This document shows, piece by piece, positions 1 to 12,401 of a DNA stretch of 64,000 nt (within the stretch, counting starts at the first letter, position 1; every line of letters begins with the position of its first letter). Both the position numbers and the translations under genes were made by a program. Source of the stretch: Plasmodium brasilianum (taxonomy: Eukaryota; Apicomplexa; Aconoidasida; Haemosporida; Plasmodiidae); contig NC_090123.1 of assembly GCF_023973825.1 (NCBI RefSeq), forward strand, positions 1,409,501-1,473,500, written 5' to 3'. The notes below the pieces were generated by a model. It had not been told where the DNA came from. It saw nothing but the letters and a program-made list of their open reading frames with translations, and made no database searches.

Positions 1-936
1 TTTATTCATTTTTTATATATTTTTTATTTTTTTTAGTTCTATTTTATTTTCTTACACCTAAGATTAGTATAAACAATTTTACAAAAGTTTACTCGTTCAT
101 TTACAACTATTTAGACTTATTAAGAAAAAAAAAAAAAAAAAAAAAGAAAGAAAGTTGGTTGTTAATATAATAAATAAAAATAAATTAAACAGTAATCAAA
201 TAACCCAACAATTAAAAAAATAAAGTCGTGTAAGAAAAATTTAAAAGGTATATATTTTTTTCGTGAACACTTTTGTAAAGTGAAAGGATTCATTCATATA
301 TCACTCATCTGAAGGTATATATGGACGTGTATCTGTATTTATACCCGTATGAGTAAATAAAATTTACGCAAATAAATAAGCGTAATTTTTAAAAATTAAA
401 AAATTGGCAGACAGACAAGCAAACAAGCAAGAAAACAAACAAGCAAGAAAACAAACAAGCAAGAAAACAAACAAGCAAGAAAACAAACAAACAAGAAAAC
501 AAACAAGCAAGAAAGCAAGCAAGCAAACAAACAAACAAAAGAAAAATCTCGTAAAAAAACGTCAGTTAAAATAGCTAAATATGCAAGATAAAATTTAATT
601 TCTACTTGAATGTATAAAAATAAAGGCTTTACACATATCACGACATGTCATTGCTACACGTTATTACTACTGTACATTACTACCACGTATAAGTACTACC
701 TATAAGTACTACATATAAGTACTACATATAAGTACTACATATAAGTACTACATATAAGTACTACGTATAAGTACTACGTATAAGTACTACATATAAGTAC
801 TACGTATAAGTACTACCTATAAGTACTACCTATAAGTACTACGTATAAGTACTACGTATAACTACAACGTGTAATTACTGTATATTGATACAAATTATTC
901 CACACATTATGCTGCACTTTGTGCTGCACATCACAG
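1..936. other. intergenic sequence, repeat-rich, no confident gene
   Basis: AT-rich sequence with poly-A at about 125-145, a tract of AAGCAAGAAAACAAAC-like units at about 412-540 and the 13-base repeat listed separately. It lies 3' of the first minus-strand gene. A minus-strand segment at about 543-625 reads as plausible peptide and is preceded by a pyrimidine-rich stretch ending in AAG. It could be a further 3' exon of that gene (see its entry), but this is unproven. Confidence 0.5.
690..862. repeat. 13-base minisatellite (ATAAGTACTACAT-like)
   Basis: About a dozen tandem copies of a 13-base unit, varying mainly at one or two positions (ACATATA, ACGTATA or ACCTATA between AGTACT cores). The AGTACT core is palindromic. 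It lies in intergenic DNA 3' of the first gene. Confidence 0.9.
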
Positions 937-3900
937 CTACACAATGTAGTACTTACTCAGAAAGTTAGATATGGACGAGTCCAGTATATCATAATATTCA
1001 AACAAATTATATATGCAAACAACTAGCGCATTCGGGGTTACATATAAGGTAAAGGAGTTTTTTTTTTGTGCGCAAATTCGAATCATTTTATACTTGATTA
1101 AATTTGGAAATTTCATTTTCTCTTCGAAAGAAAATAAATTATCTAGTCCACTAATGCTGAACTCACCTAGGTCCTTTATTAAATTCTTGATCTGAAAAAA
1201 AGTGCAATGGGGAAGGAAAAAAAAAAATAAAAATAAATAAAAATAAATATATGGATAAATATACGAATAAATATATGAATAAATAAATGAATAAATATAT
1301 GAATAAATATATGAATAAATAAATGAATAAATAAATGAATAAATAAATGAATAAATATATGAATAAATATATGAATAAATAATCAACGTCAATGTTGAAC
1401 GTCACGCAGTTCAGTTGTGTTGACATCGAAATGAGGGTGAGCCGTGAAATGGGCAAATAAGCATGACGTAGGTACGTGCATACAAATACGTGTATATGGG
1501 TATGTGGGTGTATATGGGTATGTGGGTGTATATGGGTATGTGGGTGTATATGGGTATGTGGGTGTATATGGGTATGTGGGTGTATATGGGTATGTGGGTG
1601 TATGTGGGTATGTGGGTGTATATGGGTATGTGGGTGTATGTGGGCATATGTGTACATCTGTACGTATGTATGTGTGTATATGAATATATCTGTATGCATG
1701 GAACGATTGGGGCCCCGTGAAAGACTTGCCTGGTACTCATATTTGGTGGATAGCACGTCGATGTACTGAGAATCCCTGTAGTTGTAAATATTATGAAATA
1801 GGATAGGGGTAAAACATATTTCCTTTGTGCTATTTATAGTAATTAATATATAATCGGTTAAGTACATTTTTATTATATTAGACCCTTTCATTTTATCAAT
1901 AGTAAGGAGAGTATTATTACGAGTGTAATTTATATTTTTGAAAAGGTAGCTGTTCAGGTAAAAAAAGAAATTGACTGCTCTTAGTGTATGTAAAAAAGGG
2001 AATTTTAAAATGTACATAATATTATCTTCAGATATCATTATATATGTATTATTACAATAAACAACATCAATTATGTTACTCTTTGGATATTTCAATTTTT
2101 TAAAAATAAAAGTACTATTTGTTTCTGTACTGTTCATATTTTTTTCATTTTTCTGTAAAATATTTATGCAGCTTTTTTGTTTTTTATATATCCAAAAATA
2201 TATTTCTTTATTTTCAAATAGTATACATCCATGATTACAACAAGTCCCACTAATTAAAACTTTGGGTTTCGAATTAATTAATTTTTTTTTAAATTTTACA
2301 TTTTCAGAAATTCGGATATATATAAAATAATTTTTATTTTTTTTTATTTTTTTTTCATTATTTATTAATTTGTTCATATTTTGTTCTTCCAGATATCTGA
2401 AAATGTAGTTCTCTCCAAGTTGTTCATTTTTACCATTATTCACACACATTATTTTTTTGGAAATATGTTCAGAATATTTTAAAGAATTATTATTATATTG
2501 TATTTCTCCTTTGTTACAAGGATTATTAGCAGCATTATCATTAACCATTTTTTTTTTTTTCTGTCTCTTTCCATTTTGTAATTCGAAGGAACTATAGTCG
2601 TAGTTATTTTCCTTTCTCTTGCACGTTTCTCTTTCATTCAGTTTCGGTAATTCACTCCAGCTGTTCGTGGCAACTGGATGGATCATACTGCTGCTATGTT
2701 TTTCATCAACCGTGTTAAATGGTACACGTGTATGTGCTATAGCGCCTTGCTGCAAAATGAGTTTACTCTTCGTGCTGGCACTCGTCCCACTTGTTACCCT
2801 CTCCCCGTTCACTGAGTTCTCTATATTTAATTTCCTCTTCTCTTTTGTCGACTTCCCCCCATTCGTTATCTTCTCCCCTCTCACAACACTTAAACTTCCA
2901 TTTGACAAACCCGTAAATGTTGTTATACCATACTTCTTACTCTCATCGGAGTAACCCTTGGAGAAATTCCTGGGGCAGATATGATTCGTACCCTGTTTGT
3001 AATTCTCATCATAAAAATGGCAATTAGTCATATGTACAGGCTTGTCACTTCCACTTGTATATTCCATTGTTTTGAAGGTAGAATTATAAGATAACTCAAA
3101 AATAGTTGAATATTTTAAATCATCGTTACAATTTTGTATGTCTTGTTCATTTAGTTCAGGGAGACTGACTAAAATAGTACTGAATTGTAAATTCTGGTGA
3201 ACGAGCTGTGAAGGAATAATCATTTTAATTTGTTTAATTAACATTTTATTTGAATTCTTATTATTGTTAAGACCTAGATATAAATTTTTTTTGCTATCTA
3301 TTAAACTAACTCCAAAAAAGTGTATAGGATCTAATGGATAATTTTCTGTTAATAGTTCGTCATGTGTTTTCCTGTTTATGTCCTCATTCTTCTTCTCTCC
3401 ATTAACAGGTTCATTTCCATTTTCATAAACATTATTTTGATTGGATGTGTCAAAATATATATCACCCTTATAATTACATGATACTATTTGAATATCTGTA
3501 ATTTCATTACTTGTTGGTATTTCTAAATTCTTCCATTCATTAAAATGGTCTAAATGCCATAAGTATCTGCTATGATTATAGACATACAATTTATTATTAG
3601 ATAAGTATACTAATATATGCCATCTTGAAAAATAAATTAATTTAATGAAATTATTTTCAAATATATAACTATTAAACAAGTACATATTCATATGAATTCC
3701 CAAGTGTGGTTTAAATCTTTTCTTGTTAAATACCACCGTTTCATTTGCAAATCTAGCGAATGCCCCCCCGAAGCATGCAAAGTTTTTACCCACGTTGTAT
3801 TTCCCCATCACATGGGACAGCTCCTTGACATCTCGTTCTGCATTCGGATATGAGAAAACAAATAAAATGAAACACATAAAAGGAAATATGTGTAATGTAA

Positions 3901-4323
3901 CAAGTGTAGTGTAACAGGTGTTATATAACAAGCAAAATAGATGCAGTATATAGATGGAAAAACAAATAGGTGGACTTATCCTTGCGTGCACACATACCAC
4001 AAATTGCCCGCCGCCTTTTGCTAAAACGCTACATTGTACGGGGGGGAAATGCCAGTGATATCGCACTCACCACAGTTCTCTCTTTAAATTCCCTCATTTT
4101 TTCGTATATTTATATGTTTGTATATTTAGTTTCCCACTCGTTTACCCACTCATCTGCTCACATATTTTTTTTAATTTTTTTTTTTTTTTGTTGAACGCAT
4201 ACCTGAGAAGGTCCTCATTTTTTTGCTCTGAAAATCTGTGGCATCCGTTTCATTGTCATCTTGATCCATTTGTGTGTAGTTATTTTCTACACGACTGTAT
4301 TCCCTATTTCTATAACCAATCAT
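937..4323 (-). CDS. conserved Plasmodium protein with degenerate beta-propeller (RCC1-like) segments, three exons
   Basis: Function not recognised. My splice model has exon 1 at 4323-4203 (ATG followed by IGYRNREYSRVENN), exon 2 at 3837-1730 and exon 3 at 1191-937, giving 827 residues. Intron 1 (3838-4202) has GT..AG borders and joins in phase 1. Intron 2 (1192-1729) has a GC donor in the context CAG/GCAAGT and a TTTTTTTCAG acceptor, joining in phase 0; other donors tried at that place run into stops. Segments such as VLISGTCCNHGCILFENKE (about residue 573) and NIIDVVYCNNTYIMISEDN resemble RCC1 or beta-propeller blades; that is inference. An Asn/Lys-rich linker fills the middle. Exon 3 contains a perfect donor, CTGA/GTAAGT at 957/956, shortly before its stop, so a further exon to the left is possible. 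The divergent partner is the gene starting at 6923. Confidence 0.75.
1243..1384. repeat. GAATAAATA(TAT) tandem repeat within an intron
   Basis: About a dozen units of 12 bases, alternating ATGAATAAATAT and ATGAATAAATAA, inside the GC-AG intron. Read on minus it gives IYSYIYSFIY-type peptides, which are artefacts. Confidence 0.9.
1494..1642 (+). repeat. 18-base G-rich minisatellite GGGTATGTGGGTGTATAT
   Basis: About eight tandem copies with GGG runs spaced 5 and 7 bases apart. This satisfies the usual G3-N(1-7) rule for G-quadruplexes on the plus strand, which is the template strand of the gene. It lies inside the GC-AG intron. Confidence 0.9.
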
Positions 4324-4457
4324 GGTTATTCGATACAAGTGCACAGATTTCCAATTTTTTTTTTTTTTTTTTGATTATTTTGCAAACGCTACAAAAAATC
4401 AGTTTTCATTCAAAATAGGTGGTGCATACTTTTATAAGGTAACATTTGAACCCAGGG

Positions 4458-4488
<31 letters not shown>

Positions 4489-5343
4489 GGGGGAGAGGGT
4501 ATTTGTCTACCCTATTTTACCGTATTATTTTCCTGTATGCTGTTCTGAGTTGTTACACAATATTTTATGTCGCTCTTCACTGAGATACAATATTTATTGA
4601 TGCTTTTACTTTTTTTCCAAAAATTTTCATTGCTTTAAAAGGGAAGCCCCCCAAAATATTTTCACATTCATAAAAAATTGTAATAATTGTAGTATGTTGT
4701 TTTGTAATTAACTTGATTTAGCTTAAATCAGTTTAATTTAATTCGCCTCAATATATAATTTAATTCATTTTATTTTAATTTAATTCAGTTTAATTCAATT
4801 TATTTCAGTTTAATTCAATTTATTTCAGTTTAATTCAATTTAATTTAATTTTTTTATTTTTTTTTTTCTTTTTCTTTTTCTTTTTTTACTTTTTTTCAAA
4901 TTATTCATACCGTTGTGGCGTATTTAAGCAGTATTTTTTTCTTTTTTTTTTTTTTAGGAAAATTAGTAAGTACAATACATTTTTTCAATTTTTCTGTCCT
5001 ACCGAGCACAATAGGAAAAAGCATGTATAGTAAAATCATGTAGGTGTATGCAAAAATGTGAGAAAAAAGAAAAAAAAAAAAAAAAAAATAAGAACGATCA
5101 AGTATGCACTCGTTAAAACTGCAAAAAAACAACTTGAATTTTATATTGGTTTGCTTTACTTTGTTTCATTTTCGTTTTGTTATATTTTATATTATTTTGT
5201 TCATTTATGTTTCAACTTTTTTTTTTTTTTTTTTGAAAAATGAATATTTTTACAAACGCTGAAGTAGCTTTTGTGGCTTACTCTACTTACACAATACAAA
5301 AGCTTGAAAATAGAGAGAACCACTAATTTTATAAAACATTTAA

Positions 5344-5374
<31 letters not shown>

Positions 5375-6922
5375 CTATTTTTAGCCTCTACCTTATATCT
5401 TTAATTATTTATATCTTTTTATAGTTTTCTTTTCTTTTTTTTTTTTTTTATATTATTATCCTTTTATCACTTTTAAACATGTTATTATACTATATTAACA
5501 TATTCTTTGCATACACACACATGCTATAATGTGTATATTTTATTTTACTATATAAAGAGAACAGCTACTTCATTTTATCTCCTCTTTATTCTGTCATTAA
5601 TCTTTTTTATGCTATGAAAAAATAAAAAACAATCCTGATATATGCAACCTTCAACTTTTTTGTAGTTTTTAAGGACTACGAAAAAGGCAAGCATTGCATG
5701 ACCGAGAAGACGCAGTGATTGCGCAGTGATTACGCAGGGACGTATGGGTACTACATGTATATGTATATATAATAGTGAACACGCAAAATCAAATAAAAAA
5801 AAAAGACAACTATAGGGCCTGTAACGATATCAGCGTTAGACGAGAAAACATAAATATCCGAAAGGGACATATCAACTATTAGACGAACGAATGAACAAAC
5901 GAATCAACAAGCAAAATACAAATTAAATTTTAAGTGAGACAGCAACTTATCGCATTTTAGCCAATAAAAGAAAAGAAGAAAAAGAGGCTTCATATATTGT
6001 ATGTAACATTTTGGTGATTTGTACTTTTATTTTCAAAGTTTTTTCCTTTTTTCCTTTTTTTTTTTTTTTTTTTTTTTTTGACACGCTTGTTTGCAAATAA
6101 TTTAAAGCTTTCTATATAATTTTAAATAATTTTTTTTTAAATAAGCAAAATAATATTAACTGTTCATAATTTTTTTTTTTTTTTTTTTTTTTTGCACGTT
6201 ATGTACATTAAGAGCATAGTATCTGATTTCAATACGTTGTTACAAAAGTGAAAAAATATTTGTACATAAATTTTGTACCTAATAATAGCAAACGGAAGTT
6301 AAACAGAAAGATTCGAAGTGGGACAGGTAGTCATCACATACTATATTAAGTGTATGAAATCAAAAAGTTGGGAAGCACAGGGGTTAAAACAAAATAAATC
6401 ATTTTGAGCAGGAAATGGAAGTAAAGACAAGAAGAAAACATACAAAAAACACTATAGAATAAAGGAGAGAAAAGAAATGCAAAATAAACTGAAGAAACAA
6501 AAAAGGAAAGCTTAAATGAACGTACATGAAAATATGCACATAAATTGCAATACAGGTAGAAGTGCAAAAAGGGCAGTACATCAATACATGTGAACTTCCC
6601 CTCGACAACTGCATGAGGATATAGTAGTTTCTTTTTTTCTTTTTATTTTCTTTGTTGAAAAAGTTTAACAAAGGTACAATGCTACATTCTCAAATTAGTA
6701 AAATGAGAATTAAAAAAAAAAAAAAAAAAAAAAAAATATACAACTTGTTACATTTAAGTAGCTATATATTGGAACAATAATAAAGCGTTGAAGTATTAAT
6801 AAAATAAAAAAAATGCTATACATTATTTTCCCCCATTTTAAAAGTTGATCAATGTATACATGTATGTATGTATGTACCTACATATATAATCGTACACTTT
6901 CATATTTTTCAGTACTAATGAA
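4324..6922. promoter_or_regulatory. divergent intergenic promoter region between the first two genes
   Basis: A 2.6 kb head-to-head spacer must hold both 5' UTRs and promoters. It has many long homopolymer tracts (for example A/T runs at about 4458-4484, 5350-5375, 6059-6079, 6170-6194 and 6714-6736), typical of nucleosome-poor Plasmodium promoters. A less AT-rich patch at about 5690-5900 stands out but has no open frame I trust. No specific transcription-factor site is called. Confidence 0.55.
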
Positions 6923-9900
6923 ATGCTCGAAAAACGCACGTTTCCTGCTAAATTCATGTTTGATAGAGGAGTAGCCTCCCTTTTTTTGTTTCATTTAAAA
7001 CAAAAGGATAAGATAACATTTTGTAAATTTTCAACGAGGAAAACGCTTATTTATGAACACATTGCTGATGGGGAGGATTTCTTATCACAAAAGGGAAAAA
7101 CAATTTATGCTCTCGTTAATTATACCTATGTAAATGCAAAACTTCGTGAAATAAACCACTATTTGAAGAGTAGTAACAGCGCAAATAATAACTCCAATAT
7201 AAGTTACAATCATTTTTTCCAAATAAGTAATAACACTGCAGGCTTAGCGAATAATCATATTAGCAACGATGCCAACGTATATCGATTTAACGCAGTCGAC
7301 ATAGTTGAGAGGGATGACAGAGGTGATAGGAAAGACAGGGATGACAATGTAAACACAGTTGGTGGAATTCATAGCAATGACCACCTTGACCGAGCAGTAG
7401 AAAACTTATATATCTTGTGTGTTAAGGGAAACATAGATGAATCAGACGAAAGGATTAGGCACTATGTGAATGTTGTATTAAATTACATAAATGAATATAT
7501 GGAAGAAGTAACAAGTGACAACTTAAAAAATAAAGGTGCAGAAAAATATAATGAGAAAAAAAATAAAAAATTTTTAAGCATTAATAGCTATTTATTGTTC
7601 TTAAACATTTTAAGAGTACTAGATAGAAAAAAAGAATTTAAAAATTTACTGAAATTAGTTAGCCAAAATATTCACTTCTTATCTATAGACATCGTTAGGA
7701 GGATAGCTTTTATTCACGATTTAAAAAAAGAGCATTCTTTTTTTTTTAAAGAAGTTTTAAATTATATTTATACTATTATACAATGTAACAATGAATTGTA
7801 TTATAGAGAAATGCAAAATGTTAATATATGTATAAATATATGTACAAATTTTTTTTTTGGGAAAAAATATGTACAGGCAAGGAAAATGTATGATTATGAA
7901 ATTAACGAAGATATTATTTATTTATATAATATAAATTACATTTATATAAATCATATTATCACATTTAGTAATATCATACACTCTGAAAAGAGTATGTATT
8001 ATCAAGATGAAATGTATACAGGGAAAGAACTAGATATACCAAAAGACGACAAAGGAGAAGAAGAATCATCAATGCAGAAAAATCGTGATATGATGTATTT
8101 ATCCTTGTCGTCACATGACTTTACAGATATGCACAAAAAATTGAATAAACGATATACCTCCAATCTTAACAAAGAAGAACATACGAATGCAACAGTTAGT
8201 TTACACGATGAAACTGTAATGATGACAATGACAAATAAAAACAAAGATGCAACGTATAATTATACCCAAAGAGAAAAAAGGAATAATAAAATGAGTTCAT
8301 CTACAAGTAATCATAATGATGATGATGCAAAAGAAATATATAATTGCAGATCAACTGATCATCTAAATATACGTACAACATACGCGGATGATTTTAATTT
8401 TAATTATTACATGATTGATACAATTTACGTTCTCTTTAATTATTACATGAACTTATCAGAAAAGAAAAAAAACGATAAAAATAATCTTTCTTTTTTTTTT
8501 TTTTTACCGGACATAAAGAATAATATTATGAATATAGTTTTGAATTTTATTACTACTTTAAAAGATGAGCTAAATAAAAACAAACAACTGAAAAATAAGA
8601 AAATAATTGCCTCTTTAGAAAGAGTTTTAAAGCTAGGTTATGCATTTCAAGTACCGTTTAAGTTAGAGCCTTTCATCTTCTACTATTTGAACGTTTTGTT
8701 GGTCAGCAAATTTGATCTCTCTTTACTAGACAACATAAAAATATTAGCTATTTTTAGGGAAGTGCATAATATGAATAGGGGGAGCAACATGAACAGGACA
8801 GGTAAAATGGAAGTGGCAAAGGAAAGAATAAACGAAGGGGAAAACGACATAGCTAAAAGGGAAGAGGAAAGAGTAAACGAAGGGGAAAACGGCATAGCTA
8901 AAAGGGAAGAGGAAAGGGTAAATGAAGGGAAGAGTATCACCTCTGAAAAGGTGGAAGAAGAAAATACGATTCTTCCTGATGAGATAGCCAAAATAAAAAT
9001 ATACACAGGACAGGCGGAAAAAAATCCCAAAAAAAAAAAAAAAAATTTGATCTATGTTCATCAAGTCAATTTAATACAAAATTAAGTAGCTATATACATG
9101 CCCCTAACGAGATGTACAACGCAAATAGTTATCTATTGGATAACATGATCAAGTTAGTTTTTGATAACCTAAAAAAGTGTTTACATACATCAAAAGGTAG
9201 TGACATATGTATGTTAATACCGATAGTTTATGAATTTCATAAATATATGGATGAAGAGTTAAAAAATATATTAACCGTTCAGGTAACATGTAACAGAGAC
9301 AATATAAATGAAACGAACTTCATAAATATATTACGCGTATTTTCAAAGATGAAGTATAAGAATGAACTTGTTAACAAATTTTTGTACAATGTGAAATATT
9401 TGGCAAGTTACAAAAAAAGCAATGGGTTAACAAATGAGCAGAGCAGTGATAACGATTCTATGCAGAACGTTTATTCTTTTTTTTTTTCGTGTCCAAAATT
9501 CTTTTTCCTGTTTTTTTATTATAAAAGTAAAAATAATTTATTTACATATAAGGATGTATATTATGTGGAAAACTTTATACAAAATAGCTTTTTTGAAATG
9601 AATGTAAAGGATTTTATTTTTGTTTTATTAATTTATTACAAGAACGGAATAGTTTTACTACCGCAACTGCTGCTCAAAATTTGTGCTATTTTTAACAACG
9701 GGAAAAAGATTATAAAAAGGGAAGAGCTGCTATTTTGTCTTTTTTTGCTCTCAAAAAATTATTACGCCCTATCAAACAGTGCAAGTGGAAGAATTGATAG
9801 TAGTGGTAATAGCGGTAGTTATTACAGGGCCTTAGGGAATAAAGAGGACAACTTTTTGATGAAAAAAATGAACGTGTTCAGGAAAAGCCAGTATACTCAG

Positions 9901-12368
9901 CATCACATAGACTCTTTTATAAACGTAATTAATGACATTTTATTGTACATTTACGATGATAAGATGATAAATTATCAAGCAGACCTGATGAAACATTTAC
10001 AAGAAGAGGGGAATATAAGAAATACTGTTGAAGGGGAAGGAAAAAAAACGAATGATGGTAAGAACAATGAGAAGGAAGAAGCTTATTCTGAAGATATCAA
10101 AGTGATCCATCATAATAACACTTATATGGTCAATTCTGAAATATATACCTGTAAAATGGACTTTAACAGGTTAAAATTAAATTTGATAATGATGAAAATA
10201 TTTTATAACTTATATTATTCCTTTTTCACAATTCGTAATGAAAAAAAAAAAAAAAAAAAAAAAATTCTGAACAGTCATCATGAAAAATTATTAACTCATT
10301 TATTTTCATGTTTTAATAATAATTTTTCAAAAAATGTAAACGAAATTAAATATATATCCCCCTTATTATATCATTTTAGTTACCTTAATATTTATTCTCC
10401 ATTTTATTTTAAAAAACAAATATGTTACATATTAAAAAATTGCATTATGGATGATCAGCTAGTAAAACATATATTGCTAAGTCATGTATTTATGAAACAG
10501 AAAATATCAACTGAAATAAAAAAGTATATTAAGGAATATGTAATTACCCATTTTGAACATTTTAGCATGAATCTTCAAGTACTGTTCTTTAAATTTTGTA
10601 ATAATTTTTTAAATATGAAAAATATAGAAAATACAGATGAACAAAAGGATAGTTTGTTATTCGATCAGCTGCTAAATAATATATTTTTAAATTTAGCAAA
10701 AATGAAGCCAAACAATTATTTAGATATTTATTTTACCATAAGCAATAATATGGTTAAAGATAAAAAGTATTATATTCAACTATTTTATTATATGAACAAG
10801 TGTGCTGATCATTATACCGGTGAACAGTTATTGCTAATACTTTTTTACATGTACAAGACAGGTTATAGTAAACCAAAAATACGCAAAAAAGTAAGAAATT
10901 TAATTTTGCATCACCACAAGAAAAGACTAATTAATTTAAGCACCTATATAAAATATATATTGCCACTCGACGAATTTGGTATATATCATTTGTTACCAAT
11001 TAAATTTCAGCAGGTTATTTATGATCAGGTACATTGCGATAGATACGTACACGGGGGAGGGGGGAGGACATTCTAACACATGCGCTAAGCACATAATATA
11101 TATATATATATATAGAATAGATAACACACGTACGTACATGTTTTTCTCTATACCTCACAAATTTTTCCATTTTTTGCGTTTTTATAGCTCGGAGAGGATG
11201 TGAAACCGTATGTACGGCAGCCGCTGAAAAATGATGAGGTAAAAAAGCTCAAAAAATAAAAAAAATACAAAAAAGTACAAAAATGAAAAAACAAGCAAAA
11301 AAATGCAAAAAAACGCAAAAAAATGAAAAAACAAACAAAAAAATGCAAAAAAACGCAAATAAAAAGCAAAGAAAGGCAAAAGACTGAACATAAAAATTTC
11401 TCCATTTAAGACAGCGATTTGAAAACAAAATGACCACAATTAAAAAAAATGTTAAAACATAATAAATGATATTATGTATTTTCGTTTTTGCCTTTTTTTT
11501 TTTTTTTTGGAAATTATAGGAAGAAAGGAAAAATTCGCAAATCACAATGGAACATGATCAGGTAATTTTATTCGTTCATATATACTCGTCATGCTGATGC
11601 ATATATATATATATACATATATGTTATTATATATACGTTTATGTATGTATATTTGTATGTATATTTGTATGTATATTTGTATGTATATTTGTATGTATAT
11701 ATGTATGTATATATGTACGTATGTACGTATGTATGTATGTACGTATGTACGTATGTATATATGTATGTATATTTGTATGTATGTACGTATGTATGTACGT
11801 ATGTATGTACGTATGTACGTATGTATATATGTATGTATATTTGTATGTATGTACGTATGTATGTACGTATGTATGTACGTATAAGTATATGCAAATGTGA
11901 ATTTACATTATTCCGTTTGCAATTTTGTATGCCGCGTTTGATGTATAAACGTTACAGTATTTTATTTTATAACTTCGTATATATTTAGCTTAACATATTA
12001 CGGTTAGCTAAATTTTATGAACTGTACATAAATAAATTGAACGTGGATAATACACTTTAAATATTTGTTTATATGTATATGAGCATATACATATACGTAT
12101 GTATTAACAATTTATAATTATATACTTTTATTTTTATACATTGATGTGATTAAAAAATACATAAATACTTCTGGGATCAGTTAGTTTCAAAAAGTGTACA
12201 TTACGAAATACATATACATATAATTTACTTAAAATAACAATATATTATTTTATATTTTTCATTATATTTTGTTCAATATAGCAGGATTTTCCTATAGAAA
12301 CAACTGAACAGCAAGATAATGAAGATGCGCCCATATATATCTTTGAACAAATGGTTAAAAGTTATTGA
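6923..12368 (+). CDS. conserved Plasmodium protein, large, four exons, with an apparent poly-A frameshift
   Basis: Function not recognised. The frame opens at ATG 6923 and is broken once at the 17-A run 9029-9045. Past the run the next frame continues as FDLCSSSQFNTKL directly into MYNANSYLLDNMIKL, so one extra A, or a -1 slip, restores a single protein of about 1427 residues. Exon 1 runs to 11028 (GATCAG/GTACAT). Exons 11188-11238, 11520-11561 and 12285-12368 follow, all in phase 0 with AG acceptors, ending VKSY. The N-terminus (MLEKRTFPAKFMFDRGVASLFLF) is basic and hydrophobic, compatible with organellar targeting. The helical C-terminal half with regular 35-40-residue spacing recalls heptatricopeptide (HPR)-type organellar RNA-binding proteins; that is a weak inference. 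A 19-codon acidic repeat (EEERVNEGEN-like) lies at about 8820-8940. A frameshifted pseudogene is less likely because the downstream frame and splice sites are intact. Confidence 0.8.
9029..9045 (+). other. 17-A homopolymer where the reading frame breaks
   Basis: Upstream codons are in frame 2 and downstream codons in frame 1. The frame-2 reading stops 40 bases later at 9083. The run would encode polylysine. A single missing base in sequencing or assembly is the simplest cause. Confidence 0.85.
11631..11886. repeat. GTATGTAT/GTACGTAT microsatellite in the third intron
   Basis: Imperfect (TATG)n with TACG and TTTG variants. It lies inside the 723-base intron 11562-12284 of the second gene. It produces long repeated peptide frames on both strands that are not genes. 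Confidence 0.9.
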
Positions 12369-12370
12369 GC

Positions 12371-12401
<31 letters not shown>

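Larger units (their letters stand above)
1192..1729 (-). other. GC-AG intron of the first gene, filled with minisatellites
   Basis: The minus-strand donor reads CAG/GCAAGT and the acceptor TTTTTTTCAG/ATC. Joining CAG to ATC keeps the frame (YEYQ-IKNLIKDLG). The intron holds two tandem arrays listed separately. The naive reading frame runs through both arrays as repeated HTHIHP and IYLF peptides, which are not expected to be translated. Confidence 0.7.

Noticed and set aside
1494..1642. Interstitial telomere repeat
   Set aside because: The unit GGGTATGTGGGTGTATAT is not the Plasmodium telomere unit GGGTT(T/C)A.
1192..1729. In-frame continuation of the first gene through HTHIHP and IYLF repeats
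   Set aside because: The frame runs over intronic minisatellites. Splicing from 1730 to 1191 gives a sensible C-terminus and clean phase.
3838..4066. N-terminal extension of the first gene as in the longest ORF
   Set aside because: This is intron 1. A proper ATG exon at 4323-4203 joins in phase to 3837.
11589..11894. ORFs on both strands made of MYVCMYV or YIHTYIHT
   Set aside because: GTATGTAT microsatellite inside an intron of the second gene.
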